Shown here one piece after another: positions 31,340-40,447 of a DNA stretch of 64,000 bases. The DNA lies in assembly GCA_010909165.1 (NCBI GenBank), contig VJWM01000144.1:434001-498000 (forward strand). The letters run 5' to 3'. A program made the translations under genes and the position numbers. Under the pieces are notes generated by a model. That model was not told where the DNA came from. It searched no databases and saw only the letters and a list, made by a program, of their open reading frames with translations. Numbering within the stretch: the stretch's first letter is position 1; every line of letters starts with the position of its first letter. Source of the DNA: Anthoceros angustus. Taxonomy: Eukaryota; Streptophyta; Anthocerotopsida; Anthocerotales; Anthocerotaceae.

Positions 31340-32960
31340 TGCTGATCTGCAACTCGCGGTCTGGTCTTGCAAGTTTTTTATTGAACCCTGCACAGGAGTG
31401 GAAGAGGAGAGCTGCATTGAGCAAGATGGGATGGAGGAAGCTGTCAACGTTTCTAAGGCGCACAACAACAAGCGTGGTGGAGATGGGAGGGGAGCCGCAG
31501 TATGTGATGGTTATTCATGCCGGAGACTCTGATCGGTAATATCTGTAGATCTTTGTGATGCATATGCTGGTTGATGTCCGAGACCCAAGGATCGAGACTG
31601 CTGAGATGATGTCCGAGGATCGAGGACTCTCGTCATGTCGGAAGGCTATATATGTGCTGCCCGGGGCTCTATCTTTGTGTCATAAGTGTCAATTGGAGTC
31701 TGATCCCTTGACAGGTCGAGAAGGCACCATCACTCGAAGGTCTTCTGCAGGATTCCAACAAAGCAAGGGAAAGGAGTTGGCAAGTCTGCATCTAGGAGTG
31801 GAGAACAAAGGTGAGGCCCATATGGCGTTCGAGATAACCATGGCGGACGAGACTTTGATTGTGAATCAATTCATCCTTCCGGAAGAGTACACAGCACGAC
31901 TGGATGATTTGTTTACTGGTATACACGTCACCTTTGTACTTGCTGTCTGGTGTCCTGATACCAGGCTGCACCTTCTTACAAGGTAGAACCTTGCTCACCG
32001 TTGTGTCTACCAACTGTATCTCATGTCCGGGTCCTGCTGGATGGATTGTTCTTTCAGCCTTTTCGGAGTATATGCAAAAATCAGGAGCAGGACTGATGGA
32101 TCCTTCCAATGTAGAGGACATCACGGAGATGATTGCTGAATGTAAAGGGATCTCTCTTCCCAATGTTGTTCCCACACAGCAGGTCTTCCAGAACCTGGTG
32201 AAAAGGCAGGTCGATCGGATTGCCGATGCCTGTCATACGCTTGTCCAGGAGGCACACTCGTACTCAGCTCACGTGCAAATGCAGGTAAGCACTGTTCAGT
32301 GGACTTTAGTGCACAACAGTACATGCTGTGCAGTGGGCACCATATGAGGTTTCATCACATTTGATTTGGGTTGCCATTTCAGGTGATCGGAACCTGGACA
32401 GTTGGCTATCCGTTCTTGAAGTTGACCACCGAGGTTGCATTTCGGAACGCTGAAAGCCGCCGCGACTGTGACAGGTTTGTGGAGAGGATGCTAGCCAAGG
32501 AGCAAGCTATCATCTTCACCAAGAACAGCTTGTACATGAACTTGGTGAAAGCTGAGGTCATGGAGCAAGCAGAAGCAGAGTCAGGGGAGGGAGATGAATT
32601 TGGCTTTGATCTCACAGAAGTGCAAGGAAAGAAGACATCAAGTGGCTTCCAGGTTAGATTGAAGCCACAGCCTGTGTCTGAGCAACACATTATCCACTAA
32701 ATATTGCTAGTGTCGCAACAAGAAAATAGTTGGTTACAATTTTGATGTGACAATGTGAAACAGCCGTGTGGGCTCTTGCAGACAGCGAGGGACATGAAGG
32801 TTTCTCTGTCGGCCTATTGGGCGGTAGTAAGCAGCAGAATTTCTGACATGCTTCCCCAGGAAATAAAATACTCTTTGACGGAGGTTCTGGTGGATGGTAT
32901 GCACGAGCGTCCCCTACTCTAAGCGGAGACTGTCTCCACCCCCTAGTTTCAGCATCTTGA
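31340..32960 (+). pseudogene. Dynamin-derived unit D1 (stalk C-terminus plus GED), broken
   Basis: Reading across likely introns gives FSEYMQKSGAGLMD, ECKGISLPNVVPTQQVFQNL, VKRQVDRIADAC, YPFLKLTTEVAFRNAESRRD, VERMLAKEQAIIFTKNSLYM, then DMKVSLSAYWAVVSSRISDM and LPQEIKYSLTEVLVDGM. These match the stalk C-terminus and GTPase effector domain of plant dynamin-related proteins (DRP4/Mx-like). Introns fit at 32284-32381 (GTAAGC...TTTCAG) and about 32654-32780 (GTTAGA...TTGCAG). Upstream, 31820-31920 encodes EEYTARLDDLFTG, probably the previous exon. No GTPase domain (P-loop, DxxG, TKxD) was found 5'. A stop interrupts the C-terminus after HERPLL. Called a pseudogene because no complete gene can be built; a G-domain-less product is not excluded. 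Confidence 0.75.
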
Positions 32961-33059
32961 GCCAATCTAGATCTACTGTACAAACATGAGACTCTAGATA
33001 GAGAAGCTTGAGTAGGAGCTGAATACACCCTAGCTACCTAGCAAGTCCATGGAAACTTG

Positions 33060-33510
33060 AGCATCTCCAATGACGTATTTCAAAATGAACAATTTTGCAG
33101 CCCGTGGTATGTGGAACACGACTTGGAATTTTGCAATAAAGTTGTAGCCGTTTCTGTTGGTCGAGATGATGCGACCTGTCTCTGGAGGTGATGCATCACC
33201 CAGAATATGATTATAGGAAGATTTGTTTTGTATTCCAAATGTAAATTCAAATCACAGCACGAAAGCACAATGTTGCATTAACCAAATTCGGATGCGACGG
33301 ATGTGAATGTGGAGACACATGTGTTTGTTATTGAGTTTATAAGCATCGATCTGAGTTCACGGAGTTCAGTGTACGCTTACGATTTTGAGAATCCTTTATC
33401 AGCTTCATTCTGAGATTTCGCCTTGCATAATCAACATCAAGCTTTGCACTGCTGAAGCAGAGGTGTACACAAAGTGAGTGTCATGTCCTGCGCATGAGCA
33501 GGATGCTTTT
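33060..33510. repeat. 3' flank of D1, shared with the other dynamin units
   Basis: Contains the 14-base palindrome GGTGATGCATCACC (also near 36667 and 44428) and sequence that recurs in inverse orientation at 36300-36830 and 44280-44600. Together with 31340-33060 it forms one arm of a large inverted repeat whose other arm is 36300-38240. Confidence 0.75.
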
Positions 33511-33959
33511 GTGGCATGCTGCAGGATATGAGCAGGATGCTTGCGGCATGCTTGTGGTATGCTTCTGTAAAAGCTGGTTGCCCCCACCAAGACAGTCATA
33601 GCAATTCTATGTGCTGACGCCGTAGGTATGGAAACATTTCACCTTGACCTAAAAGCAGCAGAAGGAGACTGTGACAGCAATTATGCTACCCCGGATGCTG
33701 CAGTAGACAAGACTTTTGCGACAGGCAAGCCAACTGACTTTAGCCACAGCTTCCTGAGGCAAGAGAAGAGGCTCCTAAACAAGCCGAGAAGGCATAAATA
33801 TGTGCTGCCTCTGCACTCGGCGCTTCAAGGGGGAGTTCCCTTGGACACAAGTCATCTGGGGTGCACTAAGGTTTAGAGTAGGGTTCGAAGGTCAACCCTG
33901 CTCTAAGGTTTTTTTGCAGCTAGAACAAGGCATGGTTGTACCAGATTCGATGTTTGTCC

Positions 33960-34490
33960 TCTCAGGCATGTGCGAGCATGGGTGACCTGGCAGCGTTAGA
34001 GCAGGGCTCGCAGCAGCTTCTTGCTCAAGTGCAGGACACAATGCGAGGCTGTGGCATTGGAGAAGGGAAACGGGCTTCTTGCGATAATCGAAGAACGAGG
34101 ACATGAATCTGACGTGCAAGCTTGTGGCCAACAGTTTTGTGAACATGTATGAAAAGTGCCTCAGTTTGGAGGATGCTCAGAGACTGTTTGACATTCTTGG
34201 CTCAGAGACTGTTTGATATTCTGGTCATTAAAGATGTGGTGGCGTGGAATGCCATGATAGGGGGGTAATCCCAGCAAGCAAGGGATGGGGCATGCAGGAA
34301 GCCCTGCTTATATGCAGGGCCATATGAGCAGAAGGCTGGGTTTATGCTGTTCAGTCACATTTGTGTGCCTTCTGCAGGCATGTGCAAGTTTGGGCACCAT
34401 GTGCAAGCAGCATCATGGAGAGTGGAAAGAAGCTTCATGCCCAGACTCAGTGTAGGGAGCAAGGACATGAATCTGAACTGTACAAAATCC
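33960..34490 (+). pseudogene. Degenerate PPR gene fragment
   Basis: PPR blocks occur in several frames: QACASMGDLAALEQGSQQLL, VANSFVNMYEKCLSLEDAQR (34129-34188), IKDVVAWNAMIGG before a stop, then VTFVCLLQACASLGTM and GKKLHAQTQCREQGHESEL. A short duplication (GCTCAGAGACTGTTTGA near 34174 and 34199) lies inside. The frame changes and stops exclude a functional protein. Confidence 0.75.
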
Positions 34491-34499
34491 TCTTTCGCT

Positions 34500-35294
34500 T
34501 TTGCTACCTGGCTTCGTGCATTGCAATTGGTGAGCGACAAGTGCGAGCGTGATTTGAAGTGTGTGTGCAGCATAGCTACTTGGGCGGATCCGGAAGCGCA
34601 GGGAATTTGGCCGGTCATGACTGTTGTCATTGGTTGCCGGCTTTGTGCATTGTTGATGTTCAACTGCGTGCACTGCACTGTTGGCAACTGGCAGCACGTG
34701 ACCTCTGACGATGATGAGAAACCTGTGTTGGGTGGGGCAGGGGACGGGGACGGGGACGCTATCAGATCCGTGGGGAGAGTGCCATGTCAGAATTTGTTGG
34801 GAAGCTAGGCCTAGGTGGGAGATCTGGAGTCAGATCGTGGCAGCAAGTCTGGTGGGCGTACAAGGTCATATTCATGTGCGCTTGTAACCCAGGGACTAGA
34901 TGAGCGGTGGAGTGAAGGAAAATAGCACACGGTGTCCCAGCATTCGGAGCCGGTGTATGAGCTGGTGGGATGGTAGAGTACGTAACCTCTTCTGCGCTTG
35001 CACTCATAGGTACGTTGTCAGGAAGGCATTTGTGACTTGCCATGAGGTGTTGTGATCATGCCAGTGCTGGCTCAGTAAGCATTAATGTTTCTGCCCATGG
35101 ATCCGGAGGCATCGATGGTTTTGAGCATGCGAGGATGAGTGTTGTGATGACTTGCTTGGTGCGTCGCTGATCATGAGCTGCAAGTGGTGAGTGACTAGTG
35201 CAGGCCGCGGCAGTGATATCGCTGATAATAGATTCGTGTTCCAAGGGTGCAGGATCGCTTGCCATCCTGTCCTGTAGGCTAACGTCGGAAACGC
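34500..35294. other. No recognisable gene
   Basis: Short overlapping frames only, without family features on either strand. Confidence 0.4.
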
Positions 35295-35726
35295 GTGTGC
35301 GAATTGGGAGGTTGGGATACCGATCCCGAGTCGGACCTGGTAGCTCAGTGGGCCGTTTCAGCAGTGGAGCTTGGCATGGCGAGTTCAAATTCCGGCATTG
35401 CGGGCTGGCAGGATGCGGATGAGGAGCCGCTTCCTGTTGCATTGCAGCAGTTTCTGGCGGAGCTGGGCGCCGGCCCATGGCCAGCTAATGCAGCTTCGGA
35501 TTGTTCATCCAACACTCCGCCACTGCGCACTGATTTTGAAGACGATTCAAATGATGACAGGATCGGGCACTTCTTCAAGTGGTCTGGGACAGGGCCCAGA
35601 CAAATAGCGGCGCTGCTCAGCCATGATTGTTCATGCAGTGGAGTGTATAGAACAGCTGACATTCCTCCTAGCACGCTTCTACACTGCACTTGCCAACACC
35701 AGGGGCTTGAAAGGCATTGTCTGTAG
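35295..35726 (+). CDS. Hypothetical open frame, 143 aa
   Basis: I do not recognise this protein. The frame runs from MCELGGWDTDPESDLVAQWA through an acidic, Ser/Asp-rich middle (DFEDDSNDDRIGHFFKWSG) to a Cys/His-rich end (HCTCQHQGLERHCL). Composition in the first two thirds looks protein-like rather than random, but it overlaps a possible tRNA-derived promoter (35341-35393) and sits between two arms of an inverted repeat, so it may be a gene fragment or chance. Low confidence. Confidence 0.25.
   Translation: MCELGGWDTDPESDLVAQWAVSAVELGMASSNSGIAGWQDADEEPLPVALQQFLAELGAGPWPANAASDCSSNTPPLRTDFEDDSNDDRIGHFFKWSGTGPRQIAALLSHDCSCSGVYRTADIPPSTLLHCTCQHQGLERHCL
35341..35393 (+). other. tRNA-like A-box/B-box pair (possible SINE head)
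   Basis: TAGCTCAGTGGG (35341-35352) matches the tRNA A-box and GAGTTCAAATTCC (35381-35393) resembles the B-box. The T-stem does not pair properly, so this is not a functional tRNA; a tRNA-derived SINE or chance is possible. Confidence 0.3.
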
Positions 35727-36023
35727 GAAGATAGCTACATCGCGCTCCTGCTGGAGTGAGAGGCATGGAAAATTCTCAACTTCCATCAACTGAAGCTATG
35801 AGACGATCTACAGCGCAGATTCAATTTGTTCACAAGTAGGTAGGGGAGCTCCCGGACCCGAAGCCGCTACGAAACTCACGAGCATTTCGATAGCATTGGC
35901 TAAAGATGCGATGGCGTGTAGGAGAAGCCTTTCCTGGTGGCTGACCTGCCTTTAGCATTCTGAATTGTTGGCAGTCCTTGAATTGAGAGTGTGGGTGTTG
36001 GGGAAGGCAAGCAATGTATCAGG

Positions 36024-36146
36024 CCATGAGGAGCACACAAACAACAGCTTGACGATGATGAGAAGACCATGAGGAGCACACAAACAGCAGATTGACGATG
36101 ATAAGAAGACCATGAGGAGCACACAAACAGCAGATTGACGAGGGTT
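36024..36146. repeat. 43-bp tandem repeat, about three copies
   Basis: Units start CCATGAGGAGCACACAAACA at 36024, 36067 and 36110. The third is shortened after TTGACGA. Differences are single substitutions. Confidence 0.9.
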
Positions 36147-36299
36147 AACAGCTGTGTCAATTTCTCATGCAATACTTCACCAAATTGCACACTTGCTCGC
36201 CTTTTTTTAACGCGAATTTGTGTACCCATAGGTCATTTAGATGTAACCTTCCCAGCAGGCAAAATGTTTGAGGAAGCAGATCTGAGCCTTTGATCCGGA

Positions 36300-36830
36300 T
36301 TTTCATCTGCGAAGGACATGACACTCACTTTGTTGCCCCTATATATTTCCATCTCTGTACACGTCTGCTTCAGCAGTGCTGAAGCACAGGTGTACAGAGA
36401 TGGAAAAAGGGATGACCCTTCAGCTTGATGCTGATTATGGAGACAAAATCTCGAAATGAAGCTGATAAGCGTTCTTAAAATCGCAAGCGTATACTGAATT
36501 CCACGAACTCACATTTATGATTTTAAACTTCAGAACAAACTCATGTGCCTCCACAATCACATCCGTCACATCCCAATTTGGTGAATGCAACGTTGTGCTT
36601 TACTGTAGACTGCGATTTGAATTCACAATTGGAATACAAAACAAATTTTCCCATCATCATATTCTGGGTGATGCATCACCTCTAGAGACAGGTCGGATCA
36701 CCCAGACTGACAGAAACGGCTACAACTCTACTGCTAAATTCCAAATCTTGTTCCACATAGGACGGGTTGCAAAAATTTTCATTTTGAATATGGGTGATTG
36801 CAGATGCTCAAGTTTCCATGGGCTCGCTAG
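36300..36830. repeat. 3' flank of dynamin unit D2 (inverse of 33060-33510)
   Basis: Inverse counterpart of the D1 flank. It includes TGATGCATCACC and, further out, GTGTACAGAGATGG and CACTCACTTTGTTGCC, which mirror 33440-33500. It marks the inner end of the right arm of the D1/D2 inverted repeat. Confidence 0.7.
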
Positions 36831-38240
36831 GTAGCTAGGGTGTATTCAGCTGCTACTCTTCTCTATTACACAGCAGATCTAGCTTCTCTCAGGATGCTGA
36901 AACTAGGGGTCAATACAGTCTCCGCTTGGAGCAGAGGATGCTCGTGCAGACCATCCACCAGAGCCTCCGTCAAAGAGTATTTTATTTCCTGGGAAAGCAT
37001 GTCAGAAATTCTGCTGCATACCACGGCCCAATAAGCCGACAGAGACACCATCATGTCCCACGCTGTCTGCAAGAGCCCACACGATTGTTTCTCATTGTCA
37101 CATCAAAATTGTAACCAACTAAACTCTTGTGGCGACACTAAGCATCAGATGCAATATTTACTGGATTAGGCTGTTCAGTCACAGGATGTGGCTTCAATCT
37201 AACCTGGAAGCCACTTGAAGACTCCTTTCCTTGCACTTCTGTGAGATCAAAGCCAACTTCATTTCCCTGCCCTGACTCTGCCTCTGCTTGCTCCATCGCC
37301 TCAGCTTTCATCAAGTTGTTCTTGGTGAAGATGATAGCTTGCTCCTTGGCTAGCATCCTCTCCACAAATCTTTCACAGTTGCGGCGACTTTCAGCATTCC
37401 GGAATGCAACCTCGGTGGCAAACTTCAAGAATGGAAAGCCAACTGCCCAGGTTCCGATCACCTGAAATGGCAACCTGAATCAAACTCACATGGCGGCCAT
37501 TGCCTAGCAAATAGTTTTGTGCACTACAGTCTACTGAACACTGCTCACCTGCATTTGCACGTGAGCTGAGTACGAGTGTGCCTCCTGGACAAGCGTATGA
37601 CAGGCGTCGGCAATCTGGTCGACCTGCCTTTTCACCAGGTTCTGGAAGACCAGCTGTGTGGGGACAAGATTGGGAAGAGAGATACCGTTACATTCAGCAA
37701 TCATCTCTCTGATGCCCTCTACATTGGAAGGATCCATCAGTCCTGCTCCTGATTTTTGCATATACTCCGAAAAGGCTGCCAGAATAATCCATCCAGGGAC
37801 CGGACATGAGATACAGTTGATGGATACAAATGATGAGCAAGGTGCAGCCTGCTTTCAAGACACCAGACTTCAAGGACAAAGGAGACGTGTATACCAGTAA
37901 ACATATCATCCAGTCGTGGTGTGTACTCGCCCGGTAGCATGATCTGCTTCACATTTACAGTCTCTATTTCGGAACCGGTCGTCATGGTTTTGGAGAATTC
38001 CAATGCCATATGGGCCTCACCGTTGTTCTCCACTCCTGAAGGCAGACTGGTTTCTCTTGGCACTTTGCAATTCTGCAGAAGACCTTCGGGTGATGGTGAT
38101 TTCTGGACGTGTCAAAGGATTGAATTCAGATTAACGCTTATGATAGAAAGAGCCGTGGGCTGCACATATATAGCCTTCAGACATGGTAAGAGTCCTTGAT
38201 CCTCGGATATTATCTCTGGAGTCTCGATCAATCCTTGACT
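36830..38240 (-). pseudogene. Dynamin-derived unit D2 (stalk C-terminus plus GED), inverted
   Basis: Minus-strand counterpart of D1. GED part: VSLSAYWAVVCSRISDMLSQ, EIKYSLTEALVDGLHEHPLL and QAETVLTPSFSILREARSAV, without the stop seen in D1 (36866-37072). Stalk: AVGFPFLKFATEVAFRNAES, FVERMLAKEQAIIFTKNNLM (37300-37470) and MQKSGAGLMDPSNVEGIREM, AECNGISLPNLVPTQLVFQN (37531-37761). Upstream block: MLPGEYTPRLDDMFTG. No GTPase domain is found further 5'; instead comes a short AGTCTCGATC repeat and then the CHAT duplicate. The exons are individually open, so a short transcript could still encode a stalk-GED protein. The copy at 61812-62176 derives from this unit. Confidence 0.7.
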
Positions 38241-38289
38241 CTCGGACATTAACCGCAGGTGACCGCATTCTTTGTGGCCAAGCTGTCAA

Positions 38290-38880
38290 AACCTGGCGGG
38301 CATATTCCAGTTCACCTCATTTTGCTTACACGTCCACCAGGCAGGTGCCGAGCACAACGGTATGCAGCAGTCCTCTTTCCGCAATCTGTGAGTGCAGCTG
38401 CCTGCCATTCTGTAAGCTTGGCACCATGCAAGTGTTTGCACAGGCCTTCAGACGGCAAACCAAAGTAACATGGTTAGCAAAAGCAGGCTCTCATGCTCCA
38501 CTTTTTATACACGACAAGAGCTTCATGTCGGATCCCTTACTGTGCATACCCAGTAATCAGGGCGGTCCATGTCGCCACATCCTTCGTGGCCAAGTTGTCA
38601 AAAACCTGGCGGGCATCTTCCATTTCCCCACATTCTGCATATTCTGCATCCATGTCCACCAGGCAGTTGCACACCACTCGGCCATCCAGCAGTTCTCCTT
38701 TGACAATATGTGAGTGCAGCTGCCCGCCCTTCTCAAGCTTGCTGCTACAATAGGAGTCATACACACTCTGCTTTAGGACTGAACCTTGTGATCTGACGAT
38801 GGCAATTAAGTTCTTAGCGGCTAGACTTCCACACAAGTTTTGAACTTCATGTTTGGAGGTTGGAGATGGACGAAGCAAGC
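38290..38880 (-). pseudogene. PPR relic in the CHAT 3' flank (copy 1)
   Basis: The minus strand reads LEKGGQLHSHIVKGELLDGR, VVCNCLVDMDAEYAECGEME, DARQVFDNLATKDVATWTAL and ITGYAQ, then decays; a second weaker PPR block follows (PPGFDSLATKNAVT). A second copy is at 39883-40447. The frame overlaps the extreme 3' end of the CHAT reading frame on the same strand. Confidence 0.75.
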
Positions 38881-39880
38881 TCCAACGCAGCCTGGCATCT
38901 CTGCATCTGTGGTGGTAAGCAGACTGTGGGCAAGCCAGTTACTACAAACGGAGCTAATTGGTGGAGGTGTACTTGCCAGTCTGGCGCATCTTGATCATCG
39001 CGGATTGCAAGGCCGAGCAGGCGTCCTCACCTTGGCTTAGTGCCTCGTAAAACAGGGACATGAGATGCAGAGCGGCACTATCATCTACACGCCATTGAGC
39101 CAGAACAGAGCAGGGAACTCCTGCGGTCATGAATGCCGACTGAAGCTCAGGACATCGAGGACGTTGTAGTGAAGGGTTACTCCAACAGCCGTGCTGCAGG
39201 CGCTTGGGACAACTAAGCAAGCACTCCACTCCCAACCTGACAACATAATATCATCGCAGTGCAAGCTACTCCCGACATCTGAGCTGCGAAATGGAAGAAG
39301 TCCAGAAAGAAAGTCCAAGCCTTCCGCTGTCCTATCCGCCTCTTGCTGCAACATCTGGTGCCCAAACAGTACGGCATCCACATCCGAGGAGACCGCACCC
39401 TCAGGTTCTTCACAGCTCTCTTCACCTGAAAACGTAGGTTGATCGTCCCTCATTACCTTAAGCTTGCCCTGTGCTGCTCGGCGTCGCCTTCTGGTTTGGG
39501 TGGTAGCTGAGGCCAAGCGGAGAGTCCCGTGATCGGCTTCCTTGCCACCAGAGCCGTGTGCTGCGATATGTATGAAGGCTTGGCTGCATTGGGTGCCACT
39601 TCCACACCTGAGGGCTTCTTCACCCACTCCAGCAGCCTTTCTACCGTGGCATCAGCACCCAACAGCTTCACAATCTCATGCTCAGGGTGACAAAACCAAA
39701 TAGCTCGCATATGGCGTTCACCTCCTTCCGACTTCCCGGCAACGGACTTTCTTGGTATGGCAAGTATTGAGGATCTCCCAAGGCCACTGCAGCCCCTGCA
39801 CCCGCAAGCAATGTCCTCTCCTGGAGTGACTTATATCGCACCTGACAAGAGTCGAGCATTAGGAAAGACGGTGTGAAGGC
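38308..39880 (-). pseudogene. Tandem duplicate of the CHAT gene 3' end (1,573 bp), frameshifted
   Basis: Near-identical to 39881-41453, at a constant offset of 1,573 bases at both ends. It contains the last third of the CHAT protein (His motif FIHIAAHGSGG, Cys motif SACSTAVG) plus the 3' flank with PPR relics. One-base losses in short runs split it into several frames (breaks near 39595, 39692, 39145 and 38972). Two substitutions lie next to the catalytic Cys compared with the full gene (Leu to Pro, Gly to Ala). The junction at 39880 joins GTGTGAAGGC to CAGTTCACCTC with CAG-TTCACCTC microhomology. It could be a real partial duplication or unmerged allelic or overlapping contig sequence. Confidence 0.8.
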
Positions 39881-39882
39881 CA

Positions 39883-40447
39883 GTTCACCTCATTTTGCTT
39901 ACACGTCCACCAGGCAGGTGCCGAGCACAACGGTATGCAGCAGTCCTCTTTCCGCAATCTGTGAGTGCAGCTGCCTGCCATTCTGTAAGCTTGGCACCAT
40001 GCAAGTGTTTGCACAGGCCTTCAGACGGCAAACCAAAGTAACATGGTTAGCAAAAGCAGGCTCTCATGCTCCACTTTTATACACGACAAGAGCTTCATGT
40101 CGGATCCCTTACTGTGCATACCCAGTAATCAGGGCGGTCCATGTCGCCACATCCTTCGTGGCCAAGTTGTCAAAACCTGGCGGGCATCTTCCATTCCCAC
40201 ATTCTGCATATTCTGCATCCATGTCCACCAGGCAGTTGCACACCACTCGGCCATCCAGCAGTTCTCCTTTGACAATATGTGAGTGCAGCTGCCCGCCCTT
40301 CTCAAGCTTGCTGCTACAATAGGAGTCATACACACTCTGCTTTAGGACTGAACCTTGTGATCTGACGATGGCAATTAAGTTCTTAGCGGCTAGACTTCCA
40401 CACAAGTTTTGAACTTCATGTTTGGAGGTTGGAGATGGACGAAGCAA
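39883..40447 (-). pseudogene. PPR relic in the CHAT 3' flank (copy 2)
   Basis: Same PPR sequence as 38290-38880, with one-base differences in T and C runs (for example near 40078 and 40196). Carried by the 1,573-bp tandem duplication. Confidence 0.75.

Noticed and set aside
30134-31345. 403- and 215-codon plus-strand frames over MurF
   Set aside because: Pro/Arg/Ser-rich shadows of the GC-rich MurF 5' half; no family features.
35338-35410. tRNA gene
   Set aside because: A- and B-box-like words are present, but the T-stem and acceptor stem do not pair, so no tRNA cloverleaf.
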